DNA from: an uncultured Muribaculaceae bacterium
Lineage (GTDB): Bacteria; Bacteroidota; Bacteroidia; Bacteroidales; Muribaculaceae
Direction of reading: 5' to 3'
NCBI GenBank assembly: GCA_910585755.1
Contig: CAJUFH010000033.1
Span: forward strand, 1 to 33,057
Length of the DNA stretch: 33,057 bases
Every line of letters begins with the position of its first letter. The first letter of the stretch is position 1. The translations under genes and the position numbers were made by a program. Shown here piece after piece: positions 24,490 to 31,331 of this stretch. The notes below the pieces were generated by a model. It made no database searches and was not told where the DNA came from. It saw only the letters and a program-made list of their open reading frames with translations.

Positions 24490-24615
24490 GAAGTGAACAA
24501 GGTGAAAAGTGAAAATCAGGCTTCGCCTGAGTGAAGATGATACACAACCAATAAGATGATACCCAACCAGGTATCTCCTTCACCCTCCACCTTTTACCAT
24601 TCACCTTTTAAGGCG
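24490..24615. repeat. GTGAAAA-type heptad repeat region with 16-bp direct repeat
   Basis: GTGAAAAGTGAAAA-type units (about 24498-24515), a small hairpin TCAGGC-TTC-GCCTGA, a 16-base direct repeat AGATGATACnCAACCA at 24535-24550 and 24554-24569, then the complement of the same heptads (CACCTTTTACCATTCACCTTTT, core given). AGGTATCTCCTTCACC (24570-24585) recurs exactly, inverted, at 32457-32472. No gene is present between 24487 and 24746. Confidence 0.7.
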
Positions 24616-24697
24616 AGCAAGTTGAAACTTGCGAACCCTAAATCATTAAATAACGCGAAAAACCAACGGCATTGCGGGAAATCAGCCCGCAATGTCG

Positions 24698-24706
24698 TAT
24701 CTTTGC
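24698..24706 (+). promoter_or_regulatory. -7 element for nrnA
   Basis: TATCTTTGC at 24698-24706, with ATTG at 24671-24674 as a possible -33 element at a long 23-base spacing. The nrnA start follows 40 bases later. Confidence 0.55.
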
Positions 24707-24746
24707 AGATTGATTGCCAAACGGCACCGCCATCCGCAAAGAATAA

Positions 24747-25778
24747 ATGGACAAACTGATAAGCTCAGAAAAAATAGACCGGCTGAAACAGTTGTTGCAA
24801 CCGGCTCGCAAGATAGTGATTACCTGCCATCTGTCGCCCGACGGCGACGCGATGGGCTCGTCGCTCGGCCTCTGCCGGGCGCTCCGCAACGCCGGGAAAT
24901 GGGTCAGGGTACTCACCCCCGACACTCCCCCTAAATACCTCGGATTCCTTACCGGAGCCGAGGAGATAACGGTGTTCTCCCGCTTCGAGTCCCAGGCCGC
25001 GAAGCTCCTCAACGACGCCGACCTGATATTCTGCCTCGACTATAACGAGCCGAAGCGCGTCGACCTGGTGGCCAAGGCGCTCCTGGCGTCGAAGGCTCCG
25101 AAAGTGATGATCGACCACCACCTCCACCCCTCCGACTTCCCCGACCTCGTAATCTCCCACCCCGAAGTATCCTCGACCTCGATGCTCGTCTACCGGGTTC
25201 TCAGCCAGCTCCGCCGGGCCGACCTTATCGACCGGGAGGCTGCCGAGTGTATCTTCACCGGGATGATGACCGACACCGGCAACTTCTCCTACAACTCCAA
25301 CGACCCGGCCCTCTACGAGGCGGTGGCCGACCTGGTAAGCCGCGGAATCGACAAGGACGTGATTTACAGGCGTATCTATTTCAACAACTCGGTCAACCGC
25401 CTGCGCCTCAACGGCTACGCTATGGACCAGAAGCTCGCCTACTATCCCGAACACCGCGCCGCGATCATCACCCTGACCCGCGACGAGCTGAACCGCTACC
25501 ATTATCAGAAGGGGGATACCGAGGACCTGGTGAACCGCCCGCTGACCAGCCCCGACGTGACGTATTCGCTCTTCCTGCGCGAAGAGACCGACTACATAAA
25601 GGTATCCGCCCGGAGCAAGGGCCCCTTCCCGGTCAACGTCCTGTGCGCCGAGCATTTCAACGGCGGAGGCCACGAGAACGCCGCCGGAGGGGAGTTCTAC
25701 GGCTCCCTGGAAGAGTGCGTCGCCCGCTGCGAGGCGCTGATGCCCGAATACGACAAATATCTCCCCGACCATAAATAA
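24747..25778 (+). CDS. nrnA: DHH-family oligoribonuclease / pAp phosphatase (NrnA)
   Basis: 343 residues. Removes nucleotides from short RNA oligomers and usually also dephosphorylates 3'-phosphoadenosine 5'-phosphate. Motifs: HLSPDGDAMGS (metal ligands near 28-34), a second Asp in FCLDYNEPKR, DHH at 123-125 (MIDHHLHP), MMTDTGNFSY near 185, and the DHHA1 substrate motif FNGGGHENAAGG near 306-318. The ATG at 24747 fits the promoter element. It is followed by a DUF4827 lipoprotein 30 bases later, a pairing I recall from other Bacteroidales. Confidence 0.95.
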   Translation: MDKLISSEKIDRLKQLLQPARKIVITCHLSPDGDAMGSSLGLCRALRNAGKWVRVLTPDTPPKYLGFLTGAEEITVFSRFESQAAKLLNDADLIFCLDYNEPKRVDLVAKALLASKAPKVMIDHHLHPSDFPDLVISHPEVSSTSMLVYRVLSQLRRADLIDREAAECIFTGMMTDTGNFSYNSNDPALYEAVADLVSRGIDKDVIYRRIYFNNSVNRLRLNGYAMDQKLAYYPEHRAAIITLTRDELNRYHYQKGDTEDLVNRPLTSPDVTYSLFLREETDYIKVSARSKGPFPVNVLCAEHFNGGGHENAAGGEFYGSLEECVARCEALMPEYDKYLPDHK

Positions 25779-25808
25779 CCTCCGAACCCACCCGTAAAAG
25801 ACCCGCGG

Positions 25809-26402
25809 ATGAAGACTATCAGACCTTTAATTATCGCGCTCGCCACCGCAGCCGCCGCTCTCCTGCTCCCCTCCTGCAACGACGGCAAGAGCTATTCCGA
25901 GCTTCTCAACGACGAGACCAAATCGGTAAACATATTTCTCGCCAAACAGCACGTGATCACCTCCGTGCCCGCCGACTCCGTGTTCGAGGTCGGGCCCGAC
26001 GCCCCGTATTACCAGCTCGACGAGGAGGCATCGGTCTACATGCAGGTGCTCTCGACCGGCGACAACACCGAGCGGGTCCGGGACGACCAGCTCGTCTATT
26101 TCTACTTCACCCGCTACAACCTCCACGCCTTCGCGCAGACGGGGTCCCTCGATGACGCGGGGGGATGGGGCAACTCCGACGACCTGGCGGTAGGCTCCGC
26201 CTCGTTCCGCTTCAACAACTACTCGCTGTCGACCTCCTCGCAGTGGGGCTCGGCGTTGCAGATGCCGTTGCAGTTCCCCTCGCTCGGCCTCGGCTGCGAG
26301 GTTAACCTGGTAGTCAAGTCGCAGTACGGCCTGACCTCCGAAATCGCCCAGGTAATCCCGTTCATGTACAACGTGCGCTACTTCCGGGCGATGAGCAACT
26401 GA
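25809..26402 (+). CDS. DUF4827 family lipoprotein
   Basis: 197 residues with a lipoprotein signal (IIALATAAAALLLPSC, Cys near 23). The body has short blocks SYSELLNDETKSVNIFLAKQ (start only), YYQLDEEASVYMQVLSTGD and QVIPFMYNVRYFRA, which match my memory of the DUF4827 family, with a layout resembling peptidyl-prolyl-isomerase-like folds seen in Bacteroidetes lipoproteins; no active site is apparent. It lies in a same-strand series after nrnA and before glmM. Function unknown. Confidence 0.8.
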   Translation: MKTIRPLIIALATAAAALLLPSCNDGKSYSELLNDETKSVNIFLAKQHVITSVPADSVFEVGPDAPYYQLDEEASVYMQVLSTGDNTERVRDDQLVYFYFTRYNLHAFAQTGSLDDAGGWGNSDDLAVGSASFRFNNYSLSTSSQWGSALQMPLQFPSLGLGCEVNLVVKSQYGLTSEIAQVIPFMYNVRYFRAMSN

Positions 26403-26454
26403 TTCCGGCTGAACATTCTATCATTCATCATACACATCTATTCTATCCTTATTT

Positions 26455-27846
26455 ATGGCACTTATCAAGTCGATTTCCGGCATCCGCGGGACAATCGGAG
26501 GCAGACCCGGCGAGGGCCTCAGCCCGGTTGACGTGGTCAAGTTCACCGCCGCCTATGCCTCCTTTATCCGCAAGACGGAGACCAAGGGCACGAACACTAT
26601 CGTCGTGGGCCGCGACGCCCGTATTTCCGGCCCGATGGTCGACAGCCTCGTGACGGCCACCCTCTCGGCCATGGGCTTCGACGTCGTGAACATCGGCCCC
26701 GCCTCGACCCCGACAACCGAGGTGGCCGTGGTCGGCGAGAACGCCTGCGGCGGCATCATCATAACCGCCTCCCACAACCCCAAGCAGTGGAACGCCCTCA
26801 AGCTCCTCAACCAGGACGGCGAGTTCCTCAACGACGCGCAGGGTAAGGAGGTGCTCCGCATCGCCGAAGCCGACGACTTTACCTTCGCCGACGTCGACGC
26901 TCTCGGAACCATCCTCTGCAACAACACCTGGAACCGCCGCCATATCGAGCAGGTGCTCGCCCTCGACCTCGTCGACCGCGAAGCGATCGCCAAGGCGGAC
27001 TTCACGGTGGCCGTCGACGCCGTCAACTCCGTAGGAGGCGTCGTTATCCCGCAGCTCCTCAAGGCTCTCGGGGTCAAGCACATAATCGAGCTTAACTGCG
27101 AGCCTACCGGCCATTTCGCCCATACCCCCGAACCGATTCCCGAAAACCTCACCCAGATCGCGTCGCTCATGAAGGAAGGGCGCGCCGATGTCGGATTCGT
27201 AGTCGACCCCGACGTTGACCGCCTCGCGATCGTGATGGAAAACGGGGAGATGTTCGTCGAGGAATACACCCTCGTCGCTGTCGCCGACTACGTTTTGCGC
27301 CACACCCCCGGAGCCACCGTGTCGAACCTCAGCAGCTCCCGCGCCCTCCGCGACGTTACCGAGGCCCGCGGCTGCGCCTACAACGCCGCCGCCGTCGGGG
27401 AGGTCAACGTCGTCGCCGAGATGAAGCGCACCGGGGCCGTCATCGGCGGCGAAGGTAACGGCGGAGTAATCTATCCTGCCGCCCACTACGGCCGTGACGC
27501 TCTCGTAGGGGTCGCCCTCTTCCTGACCCTTATGGCGAAGGAGGGGAAGAAGGTCAGCGAGCTGAAGGCCGGCTATCCCCCCTACGCGATCGCCAAGAAC
27601 AAAATCGAACTCACCCCCGAAATCGACGTCGACGCGATTCTCGCCGAGATGAAGAAAATCTACGCCGACGAGAAGATTACCGACATCGACGGCGTGAAAA
27701 TCGATTTCCCCCGGTCGTGGGTCCACCTGCGGAAGTCGAACACCGAGCCTATCATCCGCATCTACTCCGAGGCCCACACCATGGAGGAGGCCGAGGCGCT
27801 CGCCGACGACATCAAGAAGGTAATCACCTCAATCACCGCCAAATAA
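26455..27846 (+). CDS. glmM: Phosphoglucosamine mutase (alpha-D-phosphohexomutase family)
   Basis: 463 residues, four-domain mutase. The start MALIKSISGIRGTIGG is typical of the Bacteroidetes form. The phosphoserine loop is TASHNP (Ser near 106), the metal loop DPDVDR (251-256), the sugar loop GEGNGG, and the phosphate-binding loop RKSNTEPIIRIYSEA. It converts glucosamine 6-phosphate to glucosamine 1-phosphate for UDP-GlcNAc, feeding peptidoglycan, lipid A and the WecA-type enzyme encoded at 19242. A phosphomannomutase role cannot be excluded, since the two families look alike. Confidence 0.9.
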   Translation: MALIKSISGIRGTIGGRPGEGLSPVDVVKFTAAYASFIRKTETKGTNTIVVGRDARISGPMVDSLVTATLSAMGFDVVNIGPASTPTTEVAVVGENACGGIIITASHNPKQWNALKLLNQDGEFLNDAQGKEVLRIAEADDFTFADVDALGTILCNNTWNRRHIEQVLALDLVDREAIAKADFTVAVDAVNSVGGVVIPQLLKALGVKHIIELNCEPTGHFAHTPEPIPENLTQIASLMKEGRADVGFVVDPDVDRLAIVMENGEMFVEEYTLVAVADYVLRHTPGATVSNLSSSRALRDVTEARGCAYNAAAVGEVNVVAEMKRTGAVIGGEGNGGVIYPAAHYGRDALVGVALFLTLMAKEGKKVSELKAGYPPYAIAKNKIELTPEIDVDAILAEMKKIYADEKITDIDGVKIDFPRSWVHLRKSNTEPIIRIYSEAHTMEEAEALADDIKKVITSITAK

Positions 27847-27863
27847 GCGGCCATAAACGAATA

Positions 27864-28835
27864 ATGCGAAAGACATTACTGATTTTCAGCGCCCTGGCGG
27901 CACTTTTCAGTGCCCGGGGCGCTGATTTTTCCAACGCGCTCCCGACAGTGTCGGTAGCCTGCATGCGCTCCGAGCCGCGCCACGGGGCGGAACTGGTGTC
28001 GCAAGTCGTCATGGGCACCCCCCTGCGCGTCCTCGAGGAGGGGCGGGGCGACTGGTGGCGTGTCGAGACCCCCGAAGGATACCAGGGATGGGTGATCGGC
28101 AACTCGCTCAGCCTGCTCGACGCCGCCGGATTCGCCGACTGGCAGAACACCCCCCGCCTCTACGTCAGCTCCCCGGAGCCGCAATACGTCTGCTCCGACA
28201 CCGTCGCCAGGGGCGCCATCCTTCCCCGCGTCAGCGACCTCGCCAACGGCGCTATCCTCGCGGGCAGCCCCGCCCCCGGCGCCAGGTTCTTCGCCGTGAC
28301 CCTTCCCGACGGGCGGCAGGGATACGTCAACTCGTATGCCGCGGCCCCGCTCAGCGACTGGGCATCGCGACACTACGACGCTCCACGCATGCCCCTGACC
28401 GCCTCGCAGTATATGGGGACCCCCTATCTCTGGGGAGGCACCTCCGGCAAGTCGATGGACTGCTCGGGGCTTACCAAAATCTGCGCCTACGACATGGGAG
28501 TCATCCTTCCGCGCGACGCCTCGCAGCAGGCAAAGGAGGGGAAACAGGTAGTCGCCCCCGCGGGAGGCCACCCCTCGGAAGAGGAAATCGCCCTGCTCCA
28601 GCCCGGCGACCTCCTTTTCTTCGGCAACCCCCGCACCCGCAAGGTCAACCATGTCGGAATCTATATGGGCGACGGGCGCTTCATCCACGCCTCCGGGCGA
28701 GTGAAGGTCAACTCGCTGCGACCCGACGCCCCCGACTACCACCGCGCCACCCTCCTCACAGCCCGGCGCCTCTCCCCCGCCGATGCCGCCCGCTTCTCGG
28801 CCGCCTCCAACCCCCTCTACTTCCCCAAGCCCTGA
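27864..28835 (+). CDS. SH3-domain NlpC/P60 cell-wall endopeptidase
   Basis: 323 residues from the ATG at 27864 (17 bases after glmM; a longer frame inside glmM is rejected). The signal peptide is MRKTLLIFSALAALFSARGA. Residues of about 25-95 form a bacterial SH3 domain (GTPLRVLEEGRGDWWRVETP, then YQGWVIGNSL), and a second SH3-like part follows to about 165. The C-terminal NlpC/P60 domain has the catalytic Cys in MDCSGLTK, the His in NHVGIYMGDGRF and the polar third residue in IHASG. It resembles gamma-D-glutamyl-diamino-acid endopeptidases that trim peptidoglycan peptides. Together with glmM it forms a cell-wall pair. Confidence 0.92.
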   Translation: MRKTLLIFSALAALFSARGADFSNALPTVSVACMRSEPRHGAELVSQVVMGTPLRVLEEGRGDWWRVETPEGYQGWVIGNSLSLLDAAGFADWQNTPRLYVSSPEPQYVCSDTVARGAILPRVSDLANGAILAGSPAPGARFFAVTLPDGRQGYVNSYAAAPLSDWASRHYDAPRMPLTASQYMGTPYLWGGTSGKSMDCSGLTKICAYDMGVILPRDASQQAKEGKQVVAPAGGHPSEEEIALLQPGDLLFFGNPRTRKVNHVGIYMGDGRFIHASGRVKVNSLRPDAPDYHRATLLTARRLSPADAARFSAASNPLYFPKP

Positions 28836-28854
28836 TAATTGACAGGCGGCGATG

Positions 28855-28975
28855 TGTAGGGACGCGGCACGCCGCGTCAGGCTCAGGGAAATCAATCGGT
28901 TCGTTAGCCGACTCGGGAAAATCTGTTGGTTAGGTGGTCGGGGCCAACGCAAACGCGGCACGCCGCGTCCCTACA
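28855..28975. repeat. 121-bp element bounded by palindromic 23-mers
   Basis: TGTAGGGACGCGGC... (28855-28877) and its complement (28953-28975) are inverted, differing only in the two central bases. Each end is itself a palindrome (ACGCGGC/GCCGCGT). Between them GGGAAATCAATCGGTTCGTTAG and GGAAAATCTGTTGGTTAG (cores) form a diverged direct repeat. The left half recurs at 33008-33057 and one end occurs alone at 17485. Confidence 0.75.
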
Positions 28976-28990
28976 AAGTTGGTGCCAATC

Positions 28991-29048
28991 CCGTCCACCT
29001 TGCCCACTCTGCCCACTCTGCCCACCCGTGTGGGCAACGTGGGCAACG
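28991..29048. repeat. 9-bp tandem repeat with fold-back, site A
   Basis: Three TGCCCACTC-like units (29001-29027) followed by inverted units TGGGCAACG twice (29031-29048), so the array folds on itself. Related arrays are at 29440, 31254 and 32661. Confidence 0.75.
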
Positions 29049-29058
29049 AATGAATGTT

Positions 29059-29310
29059 TTTGGGGAGCGGCGGAGCCGCAAGGTAATTGTAGCCCCGGGT
29101 CGAGCGTCGCAGACGCGAAGGCCCGGGGTTTCGTTCCGGATTCGGACAACGGCCTCGGAGAGATTGTATAATCCTGATTGTTTGGTGTTTATTTTCGATT
29201 AACGGACATCTCCGATGCCCTGGCCATACGTGCGCCCATACCCCAGGCCTTCGCGTCTGCGACGCTCGACCCGGGGCTACAATTACCCCGCGGCTCCGCC
29301 GCTCCCCAAA
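29059..29310. repeat. Giant inverted-repeat element, copy 1 (67-bp arms)
   Basis: Left arm 29062-29128 and right arm 29241-29307 are inverted copies with 64 of 67 matches (GGGGAGCGGCGGAGCCGC...), extended by TTT/AAA outside. The 112-base centre holds an inner pair GGCCTCGGAG / CTCCGATGCC and the segment ATTAACGGACATCTCCGATG. A diverged second copy in the same orientation lies at 32741-32987, most alike in the centre. No open frame of note. The whole could form one hairpin of about 250 nt. Confidence 0.85.
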
Positions 29311-29348
29311 GCTGGAGAATTGACAGGCCGTTCCTAAGCGATTGCCGT

Positions 29349-29378
29349 CCTGGGTGTCCGGGCGCCCAAACACCCAGG
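29349..29378. repeat. Short GC-rich hairpin
   Basis: CCTGGGTGT and ACACCCAGG enclose a 12-base GC-rich loop. No T run follows, so it is a repeat or structure, not a terminator. Confidence 0.55.
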
Positions 29379-29439
29379 GCTGGGCGTATCCGACGTGTAG
29401 GGTCGAAGACCCTGAGCGTCCCCTACGGTCTGTACTGTT

Positions 29440-29524
29440 GGTGTCCACTCTGTCCACTCTGCCCACCCTGCCCACCGTGTCCACTCTGCCCACTCTGTCC
29501 ACCGGGGTGGGCAGAGTGGGCAGG
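29440..29524. repeat. 9-bp tandem repeat with fold-back, site B
   Basis: About eight units of the TG(T/C)CCAC(T/C)C type in a row (from 29440), turning at CCACCGGGGTGG into inverted units GGGCAGAGTGGGCAGG. Confidence 0.8.
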
Positions 29525-29550
29525 ATGTCCGTCAGCGGTCTTTGAGAATC

Positions 29551-29600
29551 TATCGCAATCCGTAAAATCAGGGAGATTTACGGATTGCGATATTATTTTG
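29551..29600 (+). terminator. Strong hairpin terminator with no obvious + strand gene before it
   Basis: A perfect 16-base stem TATCGCAATCCGTAAA (29551-29566) / TTTACGGATTGCGATA (29577-29592), followed by TTATTTTG. The nearest + strand gene ends 715 bases upstream. Confidence 0.75.
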
Positions 29601-29736
29601 ACAAATCACGAACTCCCAATACGTTAAACTACCATTGAATTTTACGCTTTGCGAGTTGCAGATAAGGGCTTTATACCTATTTTCGCGAGTATCCGATCAC
29701 ATTATCGACTCACCAGGAATCGTAAACCAATACCAT

Positions 29737-31254
29737 ATGAGAGACAACAACACATTTCTCTGCGCCCTGCTGTTCGCGGTAATCCTCGGACTGCTCGCTG
29801 CCGACGTAGCGACTACCGACAACCGGGCGAAGACCGACGGGCCGATGGTCGCCCTCGCCTCGCGGCAAAAGCTCCCGGTCGTGTTAAACGGCGACACGAC
29901 CTTCGTCAGCCTCGCGAAAGGGGACAGCGTACGCGTCATCGGCATTACCCGCCTGACGTACCACCAGGACGTGCTGGTAGAAACCGCCCGGGGAGACCGG
30001 GGGGAACTCGACGCGTCGCAACTGCCCGTCCGCCAGCTCGTGATAAAGGGGAAGAACAAGGGGGACACCCTCGTCAGCCTCACTCCGAAATACCTCGGGC
30101 TGACCGTCCACGGCTACTCCGGGCGCACGGCCTCCGGCGAGGAAGCGGAGGTCGACGGCGAGGACATCATACCCCTCCTGGAGGGATGGGAGAAGTACAA
30201 CCTCGAAAACAACGCCTCGACCTCCGTCACCACCCAGGCCGCTTTCGAGAAAAGCCGGGGCAAGAGCCTCGCCGAGCTGGAAAAGATGTACGGGGCCGCT
30301 TATGACATCCTCGTAAACAGCGACGGTGGAAGGAAAGCCGGATTCCGCGTATACGCCTACGGCAGCGACGGGCGACCTTACAGACCTACCGTTACATTCA
30401 CCCCCGAGGGGGGCGCCGACGGCTTCGAGTTCGAGTTCATAAAGAGCAAGGCCAACAACGGCTGGCTGCTCCGCAACCTCCCCCTGGCCGGGACCATAAT
30501 CTCCATGCCAGTCACCAAACTGCTGACCCGCAGCAGCATATACGGCATACCGACCAATTCCGGCAAACCGGTGCCCTGGTATATGTACGTCCTGCTGGTG
30601 GTTGAAATAATAGCGCTGCTGGCATGGTACCTGCTCCCCCCTACCCTGCTCGTACTGCTGATGGGAGCGCTGCTGGGCGTTCCTATCGTGTTCCGGGTGT
30701 TCGGCAACGGGGCGCTGCGGGTGCTGTTCGTGGCTGTCGCCGCGGTGTCAGCCTACTGGTGGATGATAGCGCTTATGGCGTGGGGGATGCACTGGATTTT
30801 CACCCTCCTGGTGATACCCGCCGTAGCATACTTCACCCGCCTTTCGATGAGCGACATATCCGTGCGTTGCACCAAGTGCGGCCACCTGGAGACCGTCAAG
30901 TTCGACCACGAGGAGGTGACCGGCACCGAGTTCGTCACCAAGCCGTACTCCGAATTTAAGGGGAGCGTCGATTCCGGCACCTCCTACGACTCTTTCAGCC
31001 AGGGAATCACTACCCTGTGGAGCGACGGCTCGAAGAGCTACCGCACAGTACAGAAGCAGGTAAAGCTCAAGCACGAGACAAGCTCCTACGACGACTACAT
31101 GGTGACATTCCTCGTGACCCACAAGATTATCTACTTCAAGTGCGCCAACTGCGGCCACGTCGAATCCTACAAGGACGACCTGTGGGAAGAGGTAAGCCGC
31201 CAAAAGACCGGCTCCCACACCGAGCGCACCACCGAGGTCGACAAAATCTACTGA
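29737..31254 (+). CDS. Unrecognised membrane protein with C-terminal double zinc ribbon
   Basis: 505 residues from the ATG at 29737, chosen because the hydrophobic N-terminus (TFLCALLFAVILGLLAADV) then follows at once. Residues of about 40-115 look like an SH3-like beta fold (SLAKGDSVRVIGITRLTYHQ, then ARGDRGELDASQLPV). A soluble part follows to about 280, then four membrane helices (about 305-405). The cytosolic tail has two cysteine pairs, CTKCGHLE and CANCGHVE, separated by about 85 residues, which should bind one zinc. The pairing suggests a split zinc ribbon. No family is recognised. It is boxed by 9-bp tandem repeats on both sides (sites B and C). Confidence 0.78.
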   Translation: MRDNNTFLCALLFAVILGLLAADVATTDNRAKTDGPMVALASRQKLPVVLNGDTTFVSLAKGDSVRVIGITRLTYHQDVLVETARGDRGELDASQLPVRQLVIKGKNKGDTLVSLTPKYLGLTVHGYSGRTASGEEAEVDGEDIIPLLEGWEKYNLENNASTSVTTQAAFEKSRGKSLAELEKMYGAAYDILVNSDGGRKAGFRVYAYGSDGRPYRPTVTFTPEGGADGFEFEFIKSKANNGWLLRNLPLAGTIISMPVTKLLTRSSIYGIPTNSGKPVPWYMYVLLVVEIIALLAWYLLPPTLLVLLMGALLGVPIVFRVFGNGALRVLFVAVAAVSAYWWMIALMAWGMHWIFTLLVIPAVAYFTRLSMSDISVRCTKCGHLETVKFDHEEVTGTEFVTKPYSEFKGSVDSGTSYDSFSQGITTLWSDGSKSYRTVQKQVKLKHETSSYDDYMVTFLVTHKIIYFKCANCGHVESYKDDLWEEVSRQKTGSHTERTTEVDKIY

Positions 31255-31331
31255 CACCCTGCCCACCCTGCCCACGGGGTCCATCGTGCCCACTCTGCCC
31301 ACCCCGTGGGCAGAGTGGGCAGCGTGGTCAG
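31254..31331. repeat. 9-bp tandem repeat with fold-back, site C
   Basis: Begins at the stop of the zinc-ribbon gene: CACCCTGCC-type units, turning at CACCCCGTGGG into GGGCAGAGTGGGCAGCG. It ends at the stop codon of the convergent ATPase gene, so it may serve as a shared terminator-like structure despite lacking a T run. Confidence 0.75.

Noticed and set aside
24765..25772. 335-residue minus-strand frame opposite nrnA
   Set aside because: Antisense shadow of nrnA; no recognisable motif or promoter.
26449..27777. 442-residue minus-strand frame opposite glmM
   Set aside because: Mirror frame of a GC-rich gene, full of Val-Asp-Gly-Glu; no domain.
28100..28933. Arg/Pro-rich 292-residue + strand frame overlapping the NlpC/P60 gene
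   Set aside because: Frame-shifted shadow of the peptidase, low complexity, runs into the repeat zone.
27876..28961. 361-residue minus-strand frame opposite the NlpC/P60 gene
   Set aside because: Antisense shadow. The peptidase on the + strand has its signal peptide and catalytic residues.
29440..29524. CRISPR-like array from the regular TGCCCACTC units
   Set aside because: Units are 9 bases and contiguous, with no unique spacers and no cas genes. The array also turns into its own complement.
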